In this document: positions 1-11,397 of the stretch, piece by piece
Layout of the letters: each line of letters begins with the position of its first letter
Position numbering within the stretch: position 1 is the first letter of the stretch
Assembly (NCBI GenBank): GCA_025201705.1
Contig: MU616919.1
Span: 1 to 32,013, forward strand
Source: Dissophora ornata
Lineage: Eukaryota > Mortierellomycota > Mortierellomycetes > Mortierellales > Mortierellaceae
DNA length: 32,013 bases
Direction: 5' to 3'
Notes under the pieces: model-generated
Database searches by the model: none
The model's input: the letters and a program-made list of their open reading frames with translations, nothing else
Told to the model about the DNA's origin: nothing
Made by a program: the position numbers and the translations under genes

Positions 1-61
1 AAAAAAAAAGAGCAGTGGGAGGGTGTCCAACTGACCCGCCTGGACAAATCTGGATTTCTCC

Positions 62-361
62 TCAGTTTTTACCGAGGATTGTGATTGCAAAATAGACAGC
101 AGGCCCACGACGGCATTCAGACCGGCGGGGTTGGAGTGCGAAATGGGTAAATTGTCGACAGCAGGACAGAAACGCACAAATCACCGGCGAGAGACGAGGC
201 GAGAACACAATAATAAACACCGACAACTCAATACCCAATTTATTTGCTGTTTGTTTGCCCAATGAATCGAAATCAATAGCAATCACACATCGCTCTGTTG
301 GCTCATCATAGCCCATCAGGAGCACTGGTCTCGCCCTCGGCTCCATCGCTGCTGCTGCCAT
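62..361 (-). CDS. Possible 5' exon of an unidentified gene (weak)
   Basis: An open frame begins at a real ATG (359-361) and runs leftward. The first 44 or so codons look protein-like, with ERCVIAIDFDSLGKQ near residue 23. After that the frame becomes low in coding character and ends at an ordinary stop. A GT donor-like site (G|GTATTG) lies at the point where coding character fades, so this may be a first exon whose partner exons lie beyond the left edge. I do not recognise the family, and it could be a chance frame. Confidence 0.2.
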   Translation of the reverse strand: MAAAAMEPRARPVLLMGYDEPTERCVIAIDFDSLGKQTANKLGIELSVFIIVFSPRLSPVICAFLSCCRQFTHFALQPRRSECRRGPAVYFAITILGKN

Positions 362-2174
362 CTCTTTCCATCTCCGTGCTATGTTTTAGACAAAGACAAG
401 GGGGGATAGAGCGATGACGATACTCTCCTTCATCGTCCCCCCCAATCAATCTTGTTAATTGTACACGCTGCACTTGCTGGGGATGTAGTACGTACTTGGG
501 TAATTGATAGGTAGACCTCGCCCCAGGCGCCGTAAATTAAATACTCAGCTGGACCAAAAGACTTTTTTAGTCCATCAAAGGTTTGGCGCTTATTCGGATC
601 GCAAAAGAGCTATTGCTCTCACTTCCTTTGCTCTCTCACGTATACACATGTACCGCGGAATACACATACTGTACGTCGCTTTATGACTTTTGTCCGCACT
701 CATGCTTTTGCAAGCTGCCCAGCGCTATCGTTGCTGAGAGGCATAACCCCGTGTTGATGGCAATAAAAAAGGCATCGGAACAAAGTAAAAGCTAAAAATG
801 GGGGGGGTTTCGGCATTTTCGAGTGGTGCTCCTCTTGCCCTGGGTAAATCCATCCCTGGTTGCAATAAAAAAAATGCCGCACTGAAAGAACGCCTAAAAA
901 AACAAAAATAACCTTTTCAATTTATTCGGTTTGCTCTCGTATTCCTTTTTATTTGCCCCCAAATAAGACCAAAAAACCCAATCCCAGCTGCGGTTCGCTA
1001 TCTCTCGCTTTTGTTTGTGTCCAACTGTCCAACTGTCCAACCTTGCATTTCCTCGGTTGTTTTCCTTCCGTACATGTACATGTTATCGAGTCTCGACTTG
1101 TATCAGCGACACGCGGATGTCCACGAGGACAAGTTCACCCAGGGTCTACTTGACATCTCCGTCTCTTCATTCTTCATATTTATTCCTGTTCTCGGGTTCA
1201 GCCGTCCCTGCCTGTGTTTCCATAAGCTTGTAGCAAAATAGTGTTCAAAAGAGTAAATAAAAGTTGTTGTCTGTGTGGGCTGAATAATTGGCCCCTAGTG
1301 GACGATGTATTAAACGTACAGATGCTTGTGTGCCTTTTGCATGGTTGATGCGGCAATAGTTTGCGGTGTTCCCGCGATGTCCACCGCATGCCTTCGACAA
1401 CGGTCTCCAGTATATCGGACTGAAAATGCCAGTGCTATTTATGTGAGTGCGAGGAACAGATAGCCCCTGTGGCTGCAGAATTGGAATACATAAAGGGAGC
1501 GCCTCCCCCTTGTCTTGCCCTCAACAGCGTATTGCTGGTAAATGGAGTGTACAGTACTGTACATGTACTGCGTGTGTATGGTCTACATGTACAGGCAAAC
1601 CCTCGGATTTTCCTTGATCCCTTGCTTCGGCTGTATTCTTGATGGTGCAAAAGCCCAGCCCAAAGAAACGGAGCATAACATTCCTTGGTATAGCAAATTT
1701 CTGAACATTAATCACCTGTTTATCCACACAAACAAAAAGAGAGTATAATGCCAAGCAAAGCAGGGCAGAATGGGGGGGGGGCTGCGAATAAAAAAAAACT
1801 ATTGGCTGAGCAAAGAAAGTGTCGCTCGGTAAAATGACCCGTCGTTCCACTCGAGGGCAGAGTTTTGTTTCATGTGCTCAAATATGGAAGGAGCTGTCCA
1901 CGAGCCATATTTCTGACCCGGGAGAACATGGTGCTCTCGTCATTCTTGGCGAGTCCAGCACTTGACTAGTCATGGAGTTTACTTATTCCAACGACTGGGA
2001 TACCTTCGCGGTCACAGTACTCCACACTGTACTGTACACGTTCGCAGGATGGAAAGTCCGCTCCTCTGCATCGTGGCTTCTTTCTCTCTCTCTCCCCCGG
2101 ATGATTACTGCTGCTGCTCTCTAGACATTTTGGGATTTTCTTCGTACCGAAACAGGGACAGTGACACGAATCAA
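362..2174. other. Intergenic stretch, no gene supported
   Basis: There are many homopolymer runs and only short open frames in all six frames, with no recognisable domain. It contains a direct triplication of CCAACTGT near 1020-1042 and several copies of the palindrome TGTACA or longer forms around 1070-1080, 1551-1570, 1584-1593 and 2024-2038. These may be promoter elements or simple sequence. No RNA gene was recognised. Confidence 0.5.
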
Positions 2175-2429
2175 TTAAGCGGCTGTCGTGGAAGGCTGTG
2201 GTGATGAGACAGGTTGCGGATCTTTTGCCGGGTCGACGTCCATCTGTCCACTCACATCTACTGTCCAGACGTTATTCGTCGTCTTGAAGGCTTGGCATTT
2301 ACGATAACCGTCCTGTACAAGAGGTGTGTGCCAAATATTTAGCTGCGCGCACATGACGTTATTTTTTGTGCATTCGATGCCATTATTACCTGGTGTCACT
2401 ACCCATCGGAGAGTTGTGTGCAAGACGGT
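2175..2429 (-). CDS. Possible terminal exon of a small cysteine-containing protein
   Basis: An 84-codon open segment follows a good acceptor (TTGTAG|ACC, minus strand) and ends in TAA at 2175-2177. The peptide has three cysteines in a compact half (IECTKNNVMC, then YRKC) and a Pro/Ser/Thr-rich tail, a mix seen in small secreted fungal proteins. There is no in-frame ATG near its start, so if it is real it is a downstream exon. A hydrophobic start that could serve as a signal peptide (MCPSILLFIFMCAG, about 2494-2453) lies upstream, but in a different frame. The family is unknown, and a chance open frame is a real alternative. Confidence 0.25.
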   Translation of the reverse strand, partial: TVLHTTLRWVVTPGNNGIECTKNNVMCAQLNIWHTPLVQDGYRKCQAFKTTNNVWTVDVSGQMDVDPAKDPQPVSSPQPSTTAA

Positions 2430-2780
2430 CTACAACCCCAAAATTCGCTGCATCCAGCGCACATGAAAATGAAGAGCAAGATACTTGGGCACATGGAATG
2501 CTTTGAAACCGTGGTCAAAGGGCGTATCTCTCTCTATTCATGTGTCCCGGAGGGCCATGAAAGAGGACAGTACCGTCCATGACGCTCGCTGTCATCACAG
2601 CCATAAATAAATAAGAGCTCCAGCATATCCCAGTCCCATGCTTGTGTGCTCAATATCAGGAGACAGATGATTCCAGCCGCTCACACACCATATCGATCCC
2701 CGTGCTCGTCATCCTCAATCGCGCCGTGCTCGTCATTTTTTTTATCGCCCACCCGAAGAGTGATATCTGATTAGAAGAAC

Positions 2781-2840
2781 GTAAGTTTGGGCCCAACGAT
2801 TCTGAGCTGCGGGTTGGAAACAGGTCGCTATACCTTGCAG
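2781..2840 (+). other. 5' leader intron of the phosphate transporter gene
   Basis: A consensus donor GTAAGT at 2781 and an acceptor CCTTGCAG ending at 2840 define a 60-bp intron directly upstream of the transporter start. Once it is removed, an in-frame TAG lies just before the junction (GAT TAG AAG AAC), so the protein cannot start upstream of this point. That favours the ATG at 2901. Predicted by eye only. Confidence 0.5.
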
Positions 2841-2900
2841 ATTCCTTCTTTTACATCTCTCTTTCATTCTCATCTCATATATCCACTTTCCATTCTCATC

Positions 2901-5660
2901 ATGAACATTATCACAACTTCCTACTCTACTTTGTGCTCAGTACTAGACGAAACTCGCGCCAAATATTCAAATTTGGCTACTTCAGAGGACGATATTGAAG
3001 CCGGATTACAGTCGTCTAGCGGGGATCTCAATGAATCGACTAATTTACTTTCCTCAAGAACGGACAAGTGTGCGGAAACACATGTCGGCAGTACACATCT
3101 TCCTGGAGCCGACCAGGAACTAGACATCTTCGTACAGTTTTATAGCAAAAAGGAGCAAGAACTCTGCGAGAGGGTGGAGGCATTATTGTCAGACATTCAC
3201 TATGTGGAATACCTTGGGGACACAAGGATCTCGACGGAGGCTTCCGGTATGAAAGGTGCAGGGTCTCGACGTAGCAGTGGAGCAAATGGTCGGCCAACGC
3301 CGGCAAGATCAGGCAGCTGGAGCTTTGATGTGGCATTGGCTCTAGCAGACGAATCGCTCTTTCACAACACAATCAAGTATACTCGGGATGAAGAGCAATC
3401 AGCCCGTGTGGTCGCAAGTGGCTCGGGCCACAGGATCGAATCGATCTCGGAATCCACAGCCGTAAACGTTGACATGCCTCGAGATCGGGTTGATCGTGAC
3501 GAAGGGGGATATACTAAGAGAGCGTGGTTTGAGTCAGAGTCAGAGGAGGTCATAACGCGCTTCAGGCACAACTGCATCGAAGCCTTTATTGATATGTCAA
3601 AGTTACAGGCGTATGTTATGTTGAAGAGTGTGGGATTTCCAACGACTCTCAAGAAGTACGGCAGTATGTCGGATGGAGACAAACAGACCGTCCTCCAAGC
3701 GTACCCATTCAGACAGGAGACCAAAGCAAGACTCCAGGAGCAGCTCGGTCAGGTGCAAGGCATTTATGCAAGAACCTTTGCAGACTACCATAATGCTGAA
3801 GCCGCAAATCTTTCACTTCAAGCATATCTCAAAGCACGCATGGAGTTGGAACGCAGCACAGCCGCGAGAGGTATAATAGACCACGAGAGAAAAAGTCAGT
3901 CGGTGCCTGTGGATACTTCACCAAACACCGAACAAGAGTCCATCTTCTTCAAGACTCCTATGGGCGCAATCCATATACCCACATTCCTCACCCGGGACGT
4001 CATTGCCATGGCTCTCTGCTGCATCGTATTCGTACTGCTACTGAGTGTCGACGTATTCAGGGAACCTGAGCAGCAAAACTGCTTTGCAATTCTCGTTTTC
4101 GCATCGCTCCTTTGGGCGACAGAGGTGTGTATGAGATAGAGCACAAATAACCTTTGGTGGTGTGATCACATCTTATTTTGAGTTCCCCCAATATTGAATT
4201 AACCCTCAAACACATGTAGGCAATCCCTCTGTTCGTGACATCCTTGCTCGTTCCGCTGCTTGTAGTCATGCTAAGGGTGATGACAACCGACGATAAGGAC
4301 CATGTTCGACTGGAGGCACAGGATGCTGCGAAGAGGATATTCTCGCTCATGTTTTCGCCAGTGATCATGCTATTACTGGGAGGATTTTCCATAGCGGCAG
4401 CCATGAGTAAATTCGACATTGCAAAGGCCATGGCTACTGTTGTCTTGTCCAGGGCAGGCACTCGACCTAGCGCGGTTCTGCTAGCTAATATGTTTGTTGC
4501 CACTGTTGCCAGTGTGTGGATCAGCAATGTGGCAGCTCCTGTCCTCTGCTTTTCATTGATCCAGGTACGTTCGCACCATTTATTCCATCATTAAAGAGGC
4601 GCCTTCTTATTTTGGGAACAGCGACACTCACACTTTCGTTGTTATAGCCTATTCTACGAACGTTGCCCGCAGGATCCCCCTTTGCCAAGTGTCTGATTCT
4701 TGGTATCGCGCTGGCTTCTAATGTCGGTGGTATGGCCTCACCGATCAGCTCGCCTCAAAACATCATCGCCATCGAGTATATGAATCCTGCTCCCAGCTGG
4801 CTCGAGTGGTTCCTGGTCGCCCTTCCAGTTTGTCTGATTTGCGACCTGCTGATCTGGATTCTTCTCCTGTGGGTCTACCAGCCATCTTCTAGTACACCCG
4901 CTCTCAGCACTATGCAGCCTACAAACGATCCTATCACGAAGACGCAAATTTTTGTTTGTGGCGTAACCATAATCACGATTTTCCTATGGTGCTTTGAGCG
5001 TCGCCTGCAATGGCTTTTTGGAGAAATGGGAATGATTGCTATCATCCCGCTTCTCGCCTTCTTCGGAACGGGAATTCTAACAAAGGAGGATTTCAATAAT
5101 TTTCTGTGGACAGTCATTTTCCTTGCCATGGGAGGCATCGCTTTGGGGAAAGCCGTCGAGTCGTCAGGGTTGTTGCATACGATTGCGATGCAGGTCCAGG
5201 GATACGTCAAGGGAATGTCAACATTCGAAGTCTGCTGCGTTTTTGTATCGCTCGTTCTTGTGGCTGCAACCTTCATCTCACACACAGTCGGTGCATTGAT
5301 TATCCTTCCCATCGTGGCTCAAGTCGGCGCAACCTTGCCCGACCCCCATCCGCGTTTAATGGTCATGGTAAGTTTTCGTTTTCGTGTACAGGTTGGGTGA
5401 GATATAAGCTGGTGGTATATGTGCTGACTACCGCCTTTGACGCTGACAACGCTTAGACGGCTGCATTGATGTGCTCAGGCGCCATGGGGCTACCCGTCTC
5501 TGGCTTCCCCAACATGAACGCTATCATGATGGAGGATGAGGAAGGTCGACGATATCTCAGCACCAAGGATTTTTTGAAAGTTGGCATCCCTTCGAGTGTT
5601 GCAGCCTGTGTGGCAGTATTGACGCTAGGCTACGCATTGATGAGCACACTTGGGTGGTGA
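2901..5660 (+). CDS. SPX-domain low-affinity phosphate transporter (Pho87/Pho90/Pho91-like)
   Basis: Exons 2901-4124, 4220-4564, 4648-5367 and 5457-5660 join in phase 0 to give about 830 residues, close to yeast Pho87/90/91. Residues 1 to about 265 form an SPX-like region: YSTL near residue 8, ELDIFVQFYSKKEQELCERV near residue 75, and an LKKYG motif near residue 253 that matches the third SPX helix bundle. From about residue 365 to the end lies a multi-span SLC13/DASS-type transport domain, with conserved signatures WISNVAAPVLCFSLIQ and ASNVGGMASPISSPQN (the SNT/SSPQN type helix-hairpin motifs). The family moves inorganic phosphate across the plasma or vacuolar membrane, and SPX domains sense inositol pyrophosphates. 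The usual MKF N-terminal helix and the KKLIY-type lysines are missing here, which is unusual (see findings). An AATAAA lies at 5702. The transporter identity is firm; the exact paralogue and membrane are not. Confidence 0.9.
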
Positions 5661-5701
5661 TGCCACCATTGTGGGGTACTATAATATTCTGTAATTTTAC
5701 G

Positions 5702-5707
5702 AATAAA
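5702..5707 (+). terminator. Polyadenylation signal AATAAA after the phosphate transporter
   Basis: A canonical AATAAA hexamer lies 42 bp after the transporter stop codon, a sensible place for 3' end formation of that mRNA. Confidence 0.45.
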
Positions 5708-7459
5708 ACGCATGTGTTTATCAAAGATTGCCGCGATCCCTCCAGCATAAAAATAACAATGGTCTAGCCATTTATGCAAAAGAGCCGTTGCAAAATGTAC
5801 GCGTAGTCCGTTCACAAACACGCCTGACGTGCATACAATGTCAACTGGACGCAAAAGATATGATATCTCGCGTCATGGCGCGTCTGAGAGATGGTGTCCC
5901 TCACTTTGTCACTGTTCATCTGCCTTTGGTGATGACAATGTTATTTGCTAAAGCAGATGGGAAAAAACACATTTCGTCAAGATGGGCCTGATTGGAAGGA
6001 GGGCGTTGGGTTGCAAGCGGGAAAGAAGAATCAACAACATTTTAGGAAGCCAAGCACAAAGAGAATTGTCATCAGTTTGAGAACTATTGCTGATTTGAGC
6101 CCTCTTGAGATCGTGCTTTCGGGCCAATCATTGCAATAAATCAACCGTTCACCTCCACTTCTTGGCAACGGATATATTCATCTGGTGGTCCGCGATGTCA
6201 GCACAGACAAATAGTTCGCGTTTTGGCCTAGAGCGTCGAGAGATAGAGTAGCATGATCGTCCATGAGAGCAACGGAGGAACTTGATGTTCCCTTTTTTTT
6301 GTTACCTGACTCGGTTCTCTCGTTTTATTTCACGCGACTTTTGCTAGAAAGGATAGTCTTCGGGTCTAGTCTGCAGCGGTTTTCATGTTTTATAAACGGT
6401 TCTACTGTATCAATTGTAGACCCTTGATACTGTGGAAAAGGAAATATATGAACGATTGCGGATCTGTCCAAAATAGCATTTGCACACGGCTTTGTTGCCC
6501 TCACATGCGCAGACCCCATGAATTATCCCCTGCCGCGAAACGTACAAAGACAAAAAAAAAAAAAGAGCAGAACAAAATAACCGAAGGGTCGGTCGATGGG
6601 TCGGTCGGTCGATCGAGCAAGGTGTTGTTGTTGTTGACAAATGATTCTCGCGCGGGATATGAATATAGACGGCAGGGTTGCCTATTTGTACAAGTTCAGA
6701 TTATATTTTTTTTTCTGGACGATGGCTCAGGACTCGTTTGAATTCGTGGTATATTTAAAAAAACGTTCAGGCCAAACAGAAAAAAAACCTTGTGTGAAAT
6801 CGGACGCAGGACCGCACCACTCCCATACGATAACCATAGGTACACAACGAGACGTAGGCGATTCTTATTCGATCTCCTGCAGTTCTCTCAGGGTCAAACA
6901 AAAAGATAAAACAAGAACATACCACACAGAGCATGTAATGCGAGAGAGCCAGCACAACAACACAAGCCAGCAGAAAAAAGAGGGGTTTGGAGCGATTTTG
7001 CATGTTCGCGCCTCGTGGCGTGTCCCATCCTGTTCAAAGTCCTACAATCATGCCGATTTCATGCTCCCTGCCTTCGAATGCAAACAGAGTCTACCGAGAT
7101 ACAGAGCATGCCACGACTGTATTGATCAAGAAGATTGGAATTGGACAGGTGCGGCGGTAAACCTTTTGTCACGCTCGATCCCTTTGCACTCCGCGTCGGA
7201 TGCCTGAATTGTGGCCATGGGTGTCGCGATGGACGCACATGAAATTAATACATATTTCAGATAATTGCCTCAGTGGCAATTTCACGAACGCGCGCCTTTT
7301 TTTTGAGCGTTGCTTGTGGGTTGTGAGCTGGTGCTGACAGGTCGGATTTGTTGTTCGCGCCATGTTGGGTCGTACGTGGATCTGCGTGCCAGCAAGGCCA
7401 GACCTGCGGGGTTGGAAGGCAAAGCGAGTCCAAGGGCTGTAAACAAACCCAGCTCATCA
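5708..7459. other. Intergenic stretch, no gene supported
   Basis: The open frames here are short or start at non-ATG codons. The longest (6641-7207, +) has no domain, low-complexity lysine and aromatic runs, and no neighbouring exon. There is a short imperfect repeat of GGTCGGTC/GATC units at 6588-6617 followed by a GTT run. The right part is probably the upstream regulatory region of the ornithine decarboxylase gene. Confidence 0.5.
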
Positions 7460-7467
7460 TATAAATA
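7460..7467 (+). promoter_or_regulatory. TATA-box-like element for the ornithine decarboxylase gene
   Basis: TATAAATA stands directly before the switch to a strongly pyrimidine-rich leader. Transcription would start roughly 30-60 bp downstream, giving a leader of about 700 nt. No experimental start is available, so this is inferred from position and sequence only. Confidence 0.4.
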
Positions 7468-7489
7468 CGCTACGCACCCTCGCGCTTTT

Positions 7490-8231
7490 CTTCTACTTAC
7501 AGTCTTTCTGTTCATCCACCATCCCTCCTTCCCACCCATCTACATCCACCAGCACCTCACAAGCCAGCCCCCAAGCACAGAGCACAAGTTTCTTCCCCCT
7601 CTTTTTTCTTTTATTCAAAATCGAGTTCACTCACCGCATCCTCCACCAGGGATCATCTAGCGAACACAACTGTTACTTTCTCCAGTCAGTTCCCCACGTC
7701 CTCATCTCAAATCTGCTAGACAGTCCACAACCTTTCTGTTGTCTGCTTCCTCCGTTTTTTCTTTAAAAAACACCTCCCAAACACCTTTTCTCCCTTAAAA
7801 GAGATCCCCCGGGCTTCCACCCATTTCCCACACAGGCAGGCCGTTCACCTTCGGTTTGCTATTAACATCACGGCGCTACGCAACAGTAACATCAGGTCCA
7901 TTCTCTTTCGGCGATCGCCTCCCTGGCTTCCCGAGAACCAAGGTCTTGTCTGAACTACTCTATTGTCTTCAGGCACACCTTTTCAAAAAACGTCTAGTTT
8001 TCAGCCTTTTTCTATTTTGTAAACCTCTTATTGGGAAGCTTTACTTCCGTTTCTAGTCCCGCGTCCGTCCCTTTTGTCCAATCTCCTTCCCTTCAACTCT
8101 TCTCACAGCCCCGTCCAGGCACCTACTGAGAGAGTAATCCCCTACCCCTAGTCAAATCTAGCAATCATCTGCTCCAACAGCCCCTTTTCAAATCCAAAAA
8201 CCCTTTTTTTCCCTCCTAAAAAAAACATCCG
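7490..8231 (+). promoter_or_regulatory. Long pyrimidine-rich ATG-free 5' leader of ornithine decarboxylase
   Basis: This C/T-rich stretch contains no ATG in any frame. The last ATG before the start codon is at 7362. That fits a long untranslated leader scanned by ribosomes without upstream start codons. It may contain introns, which I could not place with confidence. Long structured leaders are known for ornithine decarboxylase mRNAs in other eukaryotes. Confidence 0.55.
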
Positions 8232-9767
8232 ATGATCGATATTTCGCTTCAGCAGGACCAATTCGAGGTGGTCCCCACCTTGGTGCAGCCCACCTTGATC
8301 GAGGTCTTGAAGTCCCGTGTCAAGGCCAATATGTCCCGTGAGGCCCAATTGCCCGAGGTTCACACCCTCCCCATCGACCAGATGTTCCAGGCACGTCTTG
8401 CCTCCTTTGATCCTGAGAGCGAGGACGCCGAGGCCGAGAATGCGTTCTACGTGGCCGATCTGGGCGAGGTTTACCGCCAGCACCTGCGCTGGAAGGCGCT
8501 CTTGCCCCGCATTGAGCCTTTCTTCGGTAAGTCTACGGTCTGCAGTCGACGTTGCGATATTTTTTTTTCTTTGTTTATTGTTCTCGTTGTGGAGAGAGGA
8601 CCCTTAATTTCCTTATTGAGAGTTCGCATTCCGACAACAGAGAGAGCACCGAATTTTAACCGCCTTATTTCTTTGTGAAATCATGTAGCCATGAAGTGCA
8701 ACCCTGACCCCATGGTCATGCGTCTGCTGGCCTCGCTCGGTGCCGGCTTTGACTGCGCTTCCAAGAACGAGATTCAGTCTGTGCTCGAGATTGGCGTCGA
8801 CCCCTCGCGTATCATCTACGCGAACCCTTGCAAGCAAAACTCGTTTGTCAAGTACGCCAATGCCAACAACGTCAGTATGATGACCTTCGACAATGCCGAG
8901 GAGCTGCACAAGATCAAGCGCTTCCACCCCGAGGCCCAGCTCGTTCTCCGCATTCTCACGGATGACTCCAAGTCGCTCTGCAAGCTTGGCCTCAAGTTCG
9001 GTGCTCCCCTGGACACGACCGGATTCTTGCTGGCCACTGCCCAGGAACTGGGCTTGAACGTCATCGGAATCAGCTTCCACGTCGGAAGCGGCTGCTTCGA
9101 TGCCAACGCCTTTGGAGAGGCTGTTATCCGTGCGCGCCGCGTGTTTGACCAGGCCAAGGACTATGGCTTTGCGTTCAACTTTCTGGATGTCGGTGGTGGT
9201 TTCCCATCTGCTCATGTGACTGAAGGGATCACGTTCGAGAAGGTGGCCACCATCCTGGGACCGACCGTCAACGCTTTGTTTGGACCCGAAGTGCGCGTCA
9301 TTGCCGAGCCTGGTCGCTACTACGTTGGATCCGCCTACACCCTCGCGACCCAGGTGATTGCTCGCCGAACCATCAACCGCGATCTTGCAGATGTGTTGTC
9401 GCCAGAGCTGAGCCAGAGCCCCTCGCACATGTACTACATCAACGACGGAATGTACGGTTCATTCAACTGCATCATGTTTGACCACCAGGTCTGCGAACCC
9501 AAGGTTCTCCTCAAGGACGGAGCCTTTGCGTACCAGCAGCCTCTGGTCCAAGTTCCCCACGGATACGCCTCTGTCTGGGGACCAACCTGCGACAGCATTG
9601 ACTGCATCTCTGCCAAGTCGCGCCTGCCTCTTATGGAGTCTGGCGACTGGCTGTACTTTGACAACATGGGTGCCTACACGATCACGGCGGCCAGTCAGTT
9701 CAACGGATTCCGCAAGAGCGAGATTCTGTACACCACCACCGAACCAGAGGTTTCGCTTCATTTTTAA
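8232..9767 (+). CDS. ODC1: Ornithine decarboxylase
   Basis: This PLP enzyme (group IV, alanine-racemase fold) converts ornithine to putrescine, the committed step of polyamine synthesis, in the cytosol. Two exons, 8232-8526 and 8689-9767, join in phase 1 to give 457 residues, the normal family length. Visible catalytic features are the PLP lysine K101 in FFAMKCNPDP (most homologues have FYAVKCN), H229 in SFHVGSG that stacks on PLP, the phosphate-binding DVGGGFP and EPGRYYV motifs, and the active-site cysteine C399 in WGPTCDSID. The ATG at 8232 is the first one after an 860-nt stretch with none, so the start is well supported. Fungal enzymes are controlled by antizyme, a protein whose mRNA needs polyamine-induced frameshifting; no antizyme gene is seen here. 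The next gene, uS7, points the opposite way and converges on this one. Confidence 0.96.
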
Positions 9768-10301
9768 AGGAGAGATGAAATGCGAAGCCGTTGTGTGTGT
9801 GTGTGAGTGTGGGTCTGATTAATGGACAACAAGGACAGTTGTTTTTTAGTCTACAAAGCGAGCCAGCCAGCTTGCTAGCTAGTTAGTCAAATATAAAGAC
9901 CTGCCAACCATTGAACAGCAAATCATCCTCTTGAAAATGACCAAGTAAAATTGATAATATGGAGTCTACTGTTTAGCGCAAACTGGTCAATTCGTTAATC
10001 ATCCACATCCTGCACCCGGTAAGTGCGTGAGCCCGAGGTGTCCTTCAGTTCAATCTGGATACAACTCATACCGCACGATCGATCTGCTTGCATGTCGATC
10101 TGTTGATGTAGGTTATGTACGATTGTGAACATGACATGAGCAAGAAAAACAGACGCGCTTTTTTGAATTTGGTATTACAAACATCCTCTGAATGGAAAGA
10201 CTACATGCAGATTTCCATGCTTTATTGGAGACTACAAAGCGAAAATAAGACACATAAAAAGTGGTTGTGCAAGTGTTTGAAAAAGCAGAAAGGAAAATGC
10301 T
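9768..10301. other. Convergent intergenic region between ODC1 and the uS7 gene
   Basis: This region holds the 3' untranslated parts of the two convergent genes. It includes a short GT dinucleotide run at about 9792-9804 and AT-rich sequence. No canonical AATAAA was found on the plus strand just after ODC1. No further coding or RNA gene is supported. Confidence 0.5.

Positions 10302-11397
<1,096 letters not shown>

Noticed and set aside
6641..7207. 188-codon plus-strand open frame
   Set aside because: No recognised motif, odd composition with Lys and aromatic runs, an isolated position in AT-rich DNA, and no fitting partner exon; probably chance.
8613..9428. Long minus-strand frame opposite ornithine decarboxylase
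   Set aside because: Mirror frame produced by the codon bias of the real gene on the plus strand; no domain.
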